A stretch of DNA of 41,932 nucleotides from an uncultured Chloroflexota bacterium. Lineage in GTDB: Bacteria; Chloroflexota; Dehalococcoidia; CAUJGQ01. Position 1 is the stretch's first letter, and each line of letters opens with the position of its first letter. The notes under the pieces were generated by a model. It saw only the letters and a program-made list of their open reading frames with translations, did not search any database and was not told the DNA's origin. Below are positions 8,069-15,271 of the stretch, piece by piece. Position numbers and translations under genes: made by a program. The stretch spans positions 1 through 41,932 of the forward strand of contig CALFMN010000146.1 of NCBI GenBank assembly GCA_937879875.1. The letters are read 5' to 3'.

Positions 8069-9679
8069 CTACTGCGATTTCCAGACTGTCGCATAGCGCT
8101 GTATGCCGTCGGCGACCAGTACGAAGCCCTTCACCTTCGGCGTATGCAGCTCGATCGTCACCGGATGATAGATGAAGATCCACGGCGCGTCTTCCGTGAC
8201 CATCTGGTTGATCTGCTTGTAGAGTGTGTTGCGCTGCTCCGGGTCGTAGCTGGCGCGGGCCTGATCCAGCAGGGCATCGACCTGCTGATTGGAGTACTGC
8301 GGGTCGTTGAAGCCGCCGCCGGTGTGGAAGTGATTGTAGCTGTTGCCGTCGGGGTCGATGCGGCCGCTCCAGCCCAGGATCGAGGCGGTGAAGTGATGCG
8401 TCTGCGTGTCGTCGACGAGCTTGGTGAACTCCTCCGGCACGATATTCACGGTGATGCCGACGTCCTTCAGCTCGTCCTTGATCAGCTCGGCCTGCTGCTG
8501 CTGCGCGGGCGAGTTGGAGGTAATCAGCAGATCGAAGCTGAAGCCGTTGGGCTTGCCGCCCGCTGCCAGCATTACCTTCGCTTTGGCCACGTCGTGCGTG
8601 TAGGGCTTGAACGAGGCGTCGTAGGGCGGCAGCGGCGGCGAGATTGGCCCGTTGGAGACCACGCCCAGGCCGTAGAACACCGTCTGCACGATCGTCTCGC
8701 GGTCGATGGCGTAGGCGACAGCCTGGCGCAGCGCCTTGTTGTTGAACGGCTCAGACTGCACGTTCAGCTCGATGCCGTCGAACTCCAGCGCCGGCGCGTC
8801 CTTGTAGACGAAGGCGCTGTCCTTCTTGACCGCGGCGATGTCTTTGGCCGGCGGGCGCTGGGCGATGTCCACGTCGCCCGTCTTGAGATTGTTCAGGCGG
8901 TTATTCTCGTCGGGGATGATCTTGTAGACCAGCTTGTCCAGATACGGCAGTTGCTCGCCGCCCTCCTTCTTCCAGTAGCTCGGGTTGCGTTCGAGCGTCA
9001 CGTGGTCGTCCTGCTGCCACTCAACGAAACGGAAGGGTCCGGTGCCGGCGCCGGCCGGCGCCGTGGTCAGGCCGTCGCCCAGCTTCTGGATCGCCGTCGG
9101 AGAAAGCATCATGCCCGCGCGGTCGACCAGTGTGGCCAACAGCGGCGCGAACGGCTGCGTCAGGTTGAGTTTGACCGTGTACTGGTCGATCACGTCCACC
9201 GAAGCGACGCTGGCGTCGAAATCTGTGCCGTCTTGAAACTTCACGCCCTGGTGCAGCTTGAACACGATCGCCTTCGGGTCGCTCGTATCCCAGCTATCGG
9301 CAAGGTCGGGCTGGATCTTCAGGTCCGGGCCGATCGTCACCAACGAATCGTAGAGCTGGTAGTGAATCTGACGGTCTACGAGCAGGGTGGATTTGAGCGG
9401 GTCGAGGTTCTTCATGTTGGAGTCGATGGCGATGGTCAGCGTGCCGCCGCGCGTCACCTTCGCCGCGGCCGCGCTCGCCGACGGCGCCGCCGCCGAGGTT
9501 GATGCCGCGGCCGCCGTGGCGCTGGCGCTGCCGGCCGAGGCCGCACGTGTGGCGGAGGCCGAGGCGCCCGCTGCCGGAGCGCTGGGCTGTGCCTTGCCCC
9601 CGTTGTTGTTACTGCTGCTGCACGCCGCGAGCAGCGCCGCCGTCGCCACCAGGCACAGACCGCGCCATCCCCGCCTCAT
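8069..9679 (-). CDS. Peptide ABC transporter substrate-binding lipoprotein (SBP family 5), paralogue 2
   Basis: This lipoprotein receptor has signal peptide and lipobox LLAAC (Cys20), a long Ala/Ser-rich linker (about residues 21-73) and an SBP_bac_5 domain. It is the first gene of the importer set and diverges from the GntR regulator. Aligned with paralogue 1 it lacks about 25 residues directly after FQDGTDFDAS (residue 157): paralogue 1 and the family have an Ala-Asp-x-Val-x-x-x-Leu-x-Arg helix here, whereas this protein runs straight into VASVDV. The frame is intact, so this looks like an in-frame deletion. AGGGGGG precedes the ATG. Confidence 0.9.
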   Translation of the reverse strand: MRRGWRGLCLVATAALLAACSSSNNNGGKAQPSAPAAGASASATRAASAGSASATAAAASTSAAAPSASAAAAKVTRGGTLTIAIDSNMKNLDPLKSTLLVDRQIHYQLYDSLVTIGPDLKIQPDLADSWDTSDPKAIVFKLHQGVKFQDGTDFDASVASVDVIDQYTVKLNLTQPFAPLLATLVDRAGMMLSPTAIQKLGDGLTTAPAGAGTGPFRFVEWQQDDHVTLERNPSYWKKEGGEQLPYLDKLVYKIIPDENNRLNNLKTGDVDIAQRPPAKDIAAVKKDSAFVYKDAPALEFDGIELNVQSEPFNNKALRQAVAYAIDRETIVQTVFYGLGVVSNGPISPPLPPYDASFKPYTHDVAKAKVMLAAGGKPNGFSFDLLITSNSPAQQQQAELIKDELKDVGITVNIVPEEFTKLVDDTQTHHFTASILGWSGRIDPDGNSYNHFHTGGGFNDPQYSNQQVDALLDQARASYDPEQRNTLYKQINQMVTEDAPWIFIYHPVTIELHTPKVKGFVLVADGIQRYATVWKSQ

Positions 9680-9701
9680 GGCCCGCCCCCCTATCGCGTC
9701 G

Positions 9702-9722
9702 TGCTATACTGGCGATCCAGTA
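9702..9722 (+). promoter_or_regulatory. Extended -10 promoter with overlapping dyad operator
   Basis: TGCTATACT at 9702-9710 fits an extended -10 box reading toward the GntR gene. A perfect inverted repeat, TACTGG-N4-CCAGTA (9707-9722), overlaps it and the expected start point. Two near-direct copies of GGTCTG(C/A) follow at about 9728-9743. The site lies between the regulator and the importer genes it probably controls, a typical place for GntR-family self-regulation. Binding is inferred. Confidence 0.55.
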
Positions 9723-9803
9723 CGGTGGTCTGCTGGTCTGACAACAGTAGCGCGCCGTGCCGCGCTATGCAAGCGAATCCATGCAACCGCGACAGGGGGC
9801 GCC

Positions 9804-10601
9804 ATGCCGGCGGGCGAGACAGATACGGTGGTGGCCGCGCGCGGCAATCGGGCGCGGCCCATGGCAGATGCGGCCAGCCTCGGGCCTGTGCGCCGCATGA
9901 ATCTCTCCGCGGCCATCGCCGACCGCATCGCCGAAAGCATCGCGCAGGGCAAGCTGCCCGCCGGCAGCCGGCTGCAGTCGGAACGCGAGCTGAGCGACCG
10001 CTTCGGCGTCGGGCGTTCGTCCATCCGTGAGGCGATCAAGACGCTCGAGAGCCGCGGCCTCGTCGAAGGGCGCCAGGGCGAAGGCCGCTTCGTGCGCGCC
10101 CAGGACCTCGCCGGGCTGGTGCAGCCGCCGGCCGGCCCGCTCTCCGTCACCGAGCGCGAAGTGGCCCAGCTCTACGAGGCGCGCCGCATCATCGAGCCGG
10201 GCATGGCCGCCCTCGCCGCCGAGCGCGCCGCGAAGCGCGATCTCGCCGCGGTGCGGCGGATGCTGGAACGGCATGAGGAGCGTGTGAACGCCGGCACGTA
10301 CGGCGGCGCCGAGGACACGGCGTTTCACCTCAAGATCGCCGCGATGGCGGAGAACGGCCTGCTCGCCCGGCTGCTGGACGCCGTGTTCCAGGCGCTGCAT
10401 GCGATCCGGGAGCCGGCGTTGCGCTCCTCGCCGGCGATCAAGCTGTCGCTCGAGGGCCACTGGCGCGTGCTCGAAGCGCTCGAAGCGCACGACCCGGAAG
10501 CGGCGCAGCGTGCCTCGCTGGAGCACCTCGATCGCGCCCGCCGGCTGGCGCTGGACGTGGTCCGCGCCAGCGACGCCGCGACCGAACCAGCAGCCTGGTA
10601 G
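9804..10601 (+). CDS. GntR-family regulator, FadR/FCD subfamily
   Basis: This is a DNA-binding repressor or activator of 265 residues. The N-terminal winged helix includes LPAGSRLQSERELSDRFGVGRSSIREAIKTL and the wing GLVEGRQGEGRFV. The C-terminal all-helical FCD domain begins at LYEARRIIEPGMAALAAE and carries the metal/ligand-type positions FHLKIA and GHWRVLEAL. The start is the ATG at 9804, preceded by AGGGGGC; an in-frame ATG at 9861 is also possible. It diverges from the peptide importer operon, so that operon and its own gene are the likely targets. The effector is unknown. Confidence 0.9.
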   Translation: MPAGETDTVVAARGNRARPMADAASLGPVRRMNLSAAIADRIAESIAQGKLPAGSRLQSERELSDRFGVGRSSIREAIKTLESRGLVEGRQGEGRFVRAQDLAGLVQPPAGPLSVTEREVAQLYEARRIIEPGMAALAAERAAKRDLAAVRRMLERHEERVNAGTYGGAEDTAFHLKIAAMAENGLLARLLDAVFQALHAIREPALRSSPAIKLSLEGHWRVLEALEAHDPEAAQRASLEHLDRARRLALDVVRASDAATEPAAW

Positions 10602-10612
10602 GCGCCGGCGGA

Positions 10613-10826
10613 GCACCTAACCCTGACGGCTAACGCCGTCTGTCCCTTCCCGAGGCGGGAAAGGGACTGCTGGAGCGCTCCACTCGCCGTGCGAGGGCGG
10701 CGGGGCCGGGGTGTCCTCGCGGGACAGGCGATGCGATGGTCTCCCACCGATCGTGTGTCCTCGAACCAAACCCTTCCCGTGTCGGGAAGGGACAGATATC
10801 GCTTCAGCGATATCAGGGTTAGGTGC
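10613..10826 (+). repeat. Family 1 multi-hairpin element, copy B
   Basis: Ends are GCACCTAACCCTGA (10613-10626) and TCAGGGTTAGGTGC (10813-10826). Inside the left end is hairpin GACGGC-TAAC-GCCGTC (10625-10640); inside the right end is GATATCGCT-TC-AGCGATATC (10795-10814). Next inward on each side lie the shared blocks TGTCCCTTCCCG and CGGGAAGGGACA, each also forming a local hairpin. The centre has the palindrome TGGAGCGCTCCA and the hairpin TGTCC-TCGC-GGGACA. Copies C (inverted) and D follow the same plan. Confidence 0.9.
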
Positions 10827-10941
10827 CCCGCAAGCCCGCCCCGTCGGGAACGACGCAGTGACTCGATGCCCGCCGCATGTCGAACGGCCGGAACGCGACT
10901 GGACGTTCTGCGTCGCGGGCGCTGCTGCCGCACAGCCGCTG

Positions 10942-10950
10942 TGCCACAAT
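10942..10950 (+). promoter_or_regulatory. Candidate extended -10 box for the PBP gene
   Basis: TGCCACAAT matches TGN plus a -10 hexamer (CACAAT) and lies 16 bp before the ATG at 10966, so the leader would be very short. No convincing -35 is visible. Confidence 0.35.
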
Positions 10951-10965
10951 GAATCCGGCACGGCG

Positions 10966-12381
10966 ATGGGGGCGGGAGTGATTCGGCAGATCCGGCAGAC
11001 GGCGGCGATCTTTGCGATCGGCTTCCTGGTTCTCAGCGGCGGGCTCGTCTACTGGCAGGTGATCCGGGCCAACGCCGTCGCCAGCGATCCGGGGAATCCT
11101 CGCGTCGCCGAGGCAGCCCAGACCGCCGACCGCGGCCGCATGCTGGACCGCAACGGCGGCGTGCTCGTGCAGAGCGTCCTCCAGCCCGACGGCACACGCA
11201 CCCGAACCTACGCCCTGCCGTCGCTGGCGCAGACGACGGGCTATGTGAGCACCCGCTTCGGGCTCTCCGGCCTGGAGCAGAGCTACAACCAGTACCTCAG
11301 CGGCAACAGCGGCGGCGACCCGCTGGACACGGCGATCGACAACCTGCTGCATCGCGCCCGCCCCGGCAACGATCTGGTGCTGACGATCGACGCGCAGTTG
11401 CAGCGGGTCGCGGCGCAGGCGCTCGGCGACCGGCCTGGTGCGGTTGTGGCGCTCGACCCAACGACGGGCGCCGTGCTGGCGATGGTCAGTTCGCCCTCGT
11501 ACGACCCCGGTGCGATCGACACACAGGGTGATCAACTGCTGAAAGATGCGAACAAGCCGTTGCTGAACCGGGCCACGCAGGGACTGTATCCGCCCGGCTC
11601 GACCTACAAAGTCGTGACGGCCACGGCGGCACTCGATTCCGGCAAGGTCAAGCCCACGGACAAGTACCGCTGCGTCAACGGCATAGTGATTCAGGGCTTC
11701 GTGATCAACTGCGAGAACGCACCGCCCGGCCAGACCGAGTGGGATTTCGAGACGGCGTTCGCGTTCTCGATCAATGCGACCTTCGCCCAGGTCGCAGCCA
11801 ACCAGCTCGGCTCCGACCTCTTCCTGCGCTACAGCCGCGCCTTCGGCATGGACTCGGCGCTGCCGTCTGACATCGATACGGCGGAGAGCCGCACGAGCAA
11901 CGCCGGCGGCGGTCTCGATCCGGTGCTGCTCGCAAACAGCGGCTTCGGTCAGGGGCAGCTTCAGGTGACGCCGCTGCAGATGGCGCAGATCGCCGCCACG
12001 GTGGCAAACCACGGCAATCTGCCGCGGCCGTATCTGGTGCAGGAAGTGCGGGCGCCGGACGGCAGCGTCGTGCAGCAGCACTCGCCGGAGAACATCCGCC
12101 GCGTGATGAGCGATCAGACTGCGCAAACGCTGACCCAGTTCATGATCGCCGCGGTGCAGGAATTCGGCGGCGCCGCCGGTCTGCTCAACCAGAACATCGC
12201 CGGCAAGACTGGCACGGCGGAAACGGGCACGGCCGGCCTTTCCGATTCGTGGTTCATCGGCTTCGCGCCCGCGACGAATCCGCGCCTCGCCGTCGCGGTG
12301 ATCGTCGAGAACGGCGGACCGGGCAGTCAGGCCGCTGCGCCGATCGCCGGCAAGGTCTTTCAGGCGTTTTCCGCACGCTGA
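10966..12381 (+). CDS. pbpA: Class B penicillin-binding protein, PbpA/FtsI type
   Basis: This is a membrane-anchored peptidoglycan transpeptidase acting outside the cytoplasmic membrane. A single N-terminal helix spans about residues 12-32. A short dimerisation-type region begins at DRGRMLDRNG, and the transpeptidase domain carries all three active-site motifs: SxxK at 212-215 (PPGSTYK), SxN at 268-270 (SIN) and KTG at 414-416. The 471-residue size and missing PASTA domains fit actinobacterial-type PbpA. I place the start at the ATG at 10966, at the membrane helix; the GTG at 10978 is an alternative. It heads the fhaA/fhaB/ftsW/pknB neighbourhood and would pair with the SEDS polymerase at 13800. 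Confidence 0.9.
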   Translation: MGAGVIRQIRQTAAIFAIGFLVLSGGLVYWQVIRANAVASDPGNPRVAEAAQTADRGRMLDRNGGVLVQSVLQPDGTRTRTYALPSLAQTTGYVSTRFGLSGLEQSYNQYLSGNSGGDPLDTAIDNLLHRARPGNDLVLTIDAQLQRVAAQALGDRPGAVVALDPTTGAVLAMVSSPSYDPGAIDTQGDQLLKDANKPLLNRATQGLYPPGSTYKVVTATAALDSGKVKPTDKYRCVNGIVIQGFVINCENAPPGQTEWDFETAFAFSINATFAQVAANQLGSDLFLRYSRAFGMDSALPSDIDTAESRTSNAGGGLDPVLLANSGFGQGQLQVTPLQMAQIAATVANHGNLPRPYLVQEVRAPDGSVVQQHSPENIRRVMSDQTAQTLTQFMIAAVQEFGGAAGLLNQNIAGKTGTAETGTAGLSDSWFIGFAPATNPRLAVAVIVENGGPGSQAAAPIAGKVFQAFSAR

Positions 12382-12418
12382 ACGCGGGCAAGGGTCTGCC
12401 GAGCAGCGCGGGCCGCGA

Positions 12419-12427
12419 TGATAGACT
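12419..12427 (+). promoter_or_regulatory. Candidate extended -10 box upstream of fhaA-like gene
   Basis: TGATAGACT fits TGN plus a -10 hexamer, 66 bp before the fhaA-like ATG and inside the 112-bp gap after the PBP gene. No -35 is recognised. Confidence 0.35.
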
Positions 12428-12493
12428 GGATCGGCAGGCCGCTGCCGGACGCCGCCGTCCCGGCCCGCATGCCGGCGAGACCCCAACGAGACG

Positions 12494-13273
12494 ATGAAGC
12501 CACTATCGCGCCTCGAAGCGCTGATCGCGGAGATCGTGGAGCGGCCCGCCTGGCTGCTCTCTTCGCGCCGGCTGCATCCGCTCGAACTGACCAGCGCCCT
12601 TACGCGCGCGCTGGAGGAGCGTGCCGTGCGGCTGGCCGACCGCGTGCTCGCGCCCGATCAGTACGAGCTGCGGCTTCATCCGAACGACTTCGCCGCGCTG
12701 GCGGAGCTGCGGCCGCTGTTGGAAGGCGAGCTGGCCGAATTCTTGACGCGTACCGTGGCCGAACGCGATCTGGCCTGCAACCGCCCGCCGCGCGTGAGCA
12801 TTGCGGCCTCTGCCGATGTACGGCAAGGACGCGTCGCCGCCACCGCACAGTTCAGCAGCGCGCCGGCCGCGGCTGCCACCGTGGTCGGCTTCGGCTCAGC
12901 CGCGCTTCCCCGGCCGCCGCCTCGGACCGATACCGCCGTTCCGGTCCACGCGCCGTACCGCCGGCAGCCGCGCGCCGCCGAAGCGCGGCTCGAACTGATG
13001 GACGTGCGCGGGGAGACGCTCGAAGTCTACCTGCTGCGTCCCGGCGCAACGATCATCGGTCGCCGCGCCGGCAGCGGCGTCACGCTGCTCGACACAAAGG
13101 TATCGCGTGAGCACGCCCGCATCGAGCGGACCGACCGGACGGTCACGATCCACGACCTCGGCAGTCTGAACGGCACCCGCGTCAACGGCGAACCGTTGTC
13201 CGCGCCGCGGCGCCTGCTGCCGGGCGACGTGATCGAGATCGGCCGGGCGCACCTGCGCTTCAACGGGCCGTAG
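12494..13273 (+). CDS. fhaA: FhaA-like protein: DUF3662 plus FHA domain
   Basis: This is a phosphothreonine-reading adaptor of the Ser/Thr kinase network that controls wall growth. The N-terminal DUF3662 domain spans about residues 1-105 (SSRRLHPLELTSALTRALEE, VLAPDQYELRLHPNDF). A Pro/Ala-rich linker follows, then a C-terminal FHA domain (about 165-259) with the phosphopeptide-binding pattern IIGRRAGSG, VSREHARI and DLGSLNGTRVNG. In Actinobacteria FhaA homologues bind PknB-phosphorylated partners; the nearby pknB supports the same role here. The ribosome site before the ATG is weak. Confidence 0.92.
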   Translation: MKPLSRLEALIAEIVERPAWLLSSRRLHPLELTSALTRALEERAVRLADRVLAPDQYELRLHPNDFAALAELRPLLEGELAEFLTRTVAERDLACNRPPRVSIAASADVRQGRVAATAQFSSAPAAAATVVGFGSAALPRPPPRTDTAVPVHAPYRRQPRAAEARLELMDVRGETLEVYLLRPGATIIGRRAGSGVTLLDTKVSREHARIERTDRTVTIHDLGSLNGTRVNGEPLSAPRRLLPGDVIEIGRAHLRFNGP

Positions 13274-13361
13274 CCGCTCCCACGCTCGCGGTACACTGAG
13301 GACATCGGGCGCTGCTGCATGGCAGCGCAGCCATCCGCTGATTCCCGGAGGGATCGGGCCT

Positions 13362-13790
13362 CTGCTCGACGATACCGCGGTCATCCTGCTTCGGCTCGCC
13401 GTCCTGGCGCTGCTCTATCTCTTCCTTGCCGCCGCTTTGCGCGTGGTCTGGCGCGACGTGGCCCGCGCCGCCCCGGCGAAGCGTGGCAGCGTGGGGCGTG
13501 CCTTCCTCGTCGTGCAGAACGGCGCCGGCAAGCAGCTGCGCACTGGATCGCGCATCGCCGTCGAGGGCGCGGCGAGTATCGGTCGCGACAGCGACAATCA
13601 GGTCGTCATCGAAGACACCACCGTTTCCGGGCGCCACGCGGCGCTCGTGTACCGTGACGGACGCTGGTGGCTCGAAGATCTGGGCAGCACCAACGGCACC
13701 TGGCTCGGCGATCACCGCGTCGCAGGGCCGGAACCGATCGCGGCCGGCGAGCTGATTCAGGTCGGCCGCATCTCGTTGCGCCTGGTCTAA
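13362..13790 (+). CDS. fhaB: FhaB-like membrane-anchored FHA protein
   Basis: This is a small FHA protein with one N-terminal membrane helix and a cytoplasmic FHA domain (GRDSDNQVVIEDTTVSGRHA, EDLGSTNGTWLG). The helix (AVILLRLAVLALLYLFLAAA) is encoded at about 13374-13436, before the first standard start codon, a TTG at 13437 that would cut it off. The frame holds no ATG, GTG or TTG between the end of fhaA and 13437. GGAGGG at 13347-13352 points to the CTG at 13362 (spacing nine), so I use it; ATC at 13353 is the other option. The layout matches actinobacterial FhaB, which follows fhaA. The start is uncertain, the domain call is firm. Confidence 0.8.
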   Translation: MLDDTAVILLRLAVLALLYLFLAAALRVVWRDVARAAPAKRGSVGRAFLVVQNGAGKQLRTGSRIAVEGAASIGRDSDNQVVIEDTTVSGRHAALVYRDGRWWLEDLGSTNGTWLGDHRVAGPEPIAAGELIQVGRISLRLV

Positions 13791-13799
13791 CGCCGCTGC

Positions 13800-15077
13800 T
13801 CAGGCGCGTTCGAGCGGCCGCGATGTCGAGAGGCGCAGCAGCAGCCCGAGCAGCACGAAATTGACCACGATCGACGAGCCGCCGTAGCTGACGAAGGGCA
13901 GGGTGATGCCGGTGATCGGGATCAGCGCCAGGTCGCCGGCCGAGATCACCATCGCCTGAATCGCCAGAATCGCGGTGGCGCCGACCGCCAGCAGCATGCC
14001 GAAGTCTGCCGGTTGGCGCATGCCGATCCGCAGCCCGCGGAAAGCAAGCACGACATACGCCGCGATCAGCGCCATCGCCCCGGCGCTGCCAAGCTCTTCG
14101 CCGATCGCGGCGAAGATGAAGTCCGTCTGCACAACCGGGATATCGAGCGGATGGCCGCGGCCGAGCCCTGTGCCAAGCACGCCGCCGCTGGCAAAGGCGT
14201 AGATCGACTGCGCGAGCTGATAGCCCGTGTCATGCACATGGGTGAGCGGGTGCAGCCACAGGTCGATACGCGTATGCACGTAGCCGAAGGCGTGGTAGGC
14301 CAGCCAGAGGTTCAGCGCGACGATGACCAGCCCTGCCACGACAAAGGCCCGGCGGCCGGAGGCGACGTAGAGCAGCAGCAGCGTCACGCTCATCAGTAGC
14401 AGCATCGCGCCCAGGTCGTGCTGCCAGGCCATCAGCGCCAGCGTGAAACCCCAGATCACGGCGAGCGGCAGCAGATACGGCAGCGTGGGCACGCGAAAGG
14501 CGCGCCAGCGCGTGCTCACCGCCGCCAGCATGTAGCGCCGGTCGGCCAGATAGCCGGCCAGGAAGACGACGAGCAGCAGCTTCATCGCCTCCGTCACCTG
14601 AAAATAGAAGCCGCCGAAGCCGAGCCAGAGGCGCGAGCCGTTGATCTCTTTGCCGATCAGCGCCGTGACCGCCATCAGGCCGATGCCGCAGAACGCCGCG
14701 AGGTACTGATACTGCCGCAGCACGGCGTAGCGCTCCAGCGCACGCACCGTGCCAAGCATGAGCAGCACGCCCAGCGCGAGCCAGACGAGTTGCTTCTGAG
14801 CCAGCGAGGCCGACCGCGGATCGAGACGCAGCGCAAACACGAGGCCGACAGCTGCCAGCAGCGCAACGATCGGCAAAAGCACCTGATCGCACTGGGGACT
14901 CAGCCAACAGAGCGCGAAGTGGCCGGCAAGAAACAACAGGCAAAATCCGACCGCCAGCGGCGCCGCTCGTGCCCGTGTCTCCGGCATTGATTGCTGGAGC
15001 GAAGCGAGCGCGAGACCCAGGAAGCAGTAGACCAGCAGCAACAGAAGGAGTTCGTTAGCGCGTCTTCGCAGTACCAT
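13800..15077 (-). CDS. ftsW/rodA: SEDS glycan polymerase, FtsW/RodA family
   Basis: This is a polytopic membrane protein of about ten to twelve helices that polymerises peptidoglycan strands together with a class B PBP. Family motifs are visible: KEINGSRLWLGFGGFYFQVTEAMKLLLVVFLAGYL, the large extracellular loop before GYQLAQSIYAFASGGVLGTGLG, DFIFAAIGEELG and the C-terminal ITLPFVSYGGSSIVVNFVLLGLLL. It is 425 residues long with an intact frame. In the comparable actinobacterial locus rodA lies between fhaB and pbpA on the same strand. Here it is inverted, convergent with fhaB (9-bp gap) and divergent from pknB. Sequence alone does not separate FtsW from RodA; the neighbourhood favours a RodA-like role. 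Confidence 0.92.
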   Translation of the reverse strand: MVLRRRANELLLLLLVYCFLGLALASLQQSMPETRARAAPLAVGFCLLFLAGHFALCWLSPQCDQVLLPIVALLAAVGLVFALRLDPRSASLAQKQLVWLALGVLLMLGTVRALERYAVLRQYQYLAAFCGIGLMAVTALIGKEINGSRLWLGFGGFYFQVTEAMKLLLVVFLAGYLADRRYMLAAVSTRWRAFRVPTLPYLLPLAVIWGFTLALMAWQHDLGAMLLLMSVTLLLLYVASGRRAFVVAGLVIVALNLWLAYHAFGYVHTRIDLWLHPLTHVHDTGYQLAQSIYAFASGGVLGTGLGRGHPLDIPVVQTDFIFAAIGEELGSAGAMALIAAYVVLAFRGLRIGMRQPADFGMLLAVGATAILAIQAMVISAGDLALIPITGITLPFVSYGGSSIVVNFVLLGLLLRLSTSRPLERA

Positions 15078-15179
15078 ACCTGTGCTCGGGCTGCAGCGGC
15101 CGGCCGCAAGGCTCCGCTAATCGAGTGTACCAGCCGCACCCGGTTCCGCTCGCCGGGTCGCCGGCTCAGCGGCTGAGAC

Positions 15180-15251
15180 ATGGTTTCAAAACCGGCTCGC
15201 GATCTGGTTGCCGGCCATTCAACGACGTCTGACCGCCGGTTTTGAAACCAT
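15180..15251. promoter_or_regulatory. Inverted pair of GGTTTCAAAACC dyads in the ftsW/pknB divergent region
   Basis: ATGGTTTCAAAACCGG (15180-15195) recurs as its exact reverse complement at 15236-15251, separated by 40 bp. Each unit is itself a dyad (GGTTT-N2-AAACC). The pair fills the gap between the two divergent starts and the right unit ends eight bases before the first pknB ATG. This looks like a two-site operator or looping site. I know no regulator with this motif. Confidence 0.6.
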
Positions 15252-15271
15252 CTGTAAGGATGACGCGCGGG

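Larger units (their letters stand above)
10602..10965. other. Intergenic region between gntR and PBP gene
   Basis: This 364-bp gap is mostly the family 1 element at 10613-10826. The remaining 10827-10965 shows only a -10-like box (10942-10950) before the penicillin-binding protein gene. The frame of that gene stays open back through the repeat, but the repeat part has no protein similarity, so I do not count it as coding. Confidence 0.7.

Noticed and set aside
10711..10965. Upstream extension of the penicillin-binding protein frame
   Set aside because: It translates family 1 repeat DNA and has no protein similarity; the membrane helix starts just after the ATG at 10966.
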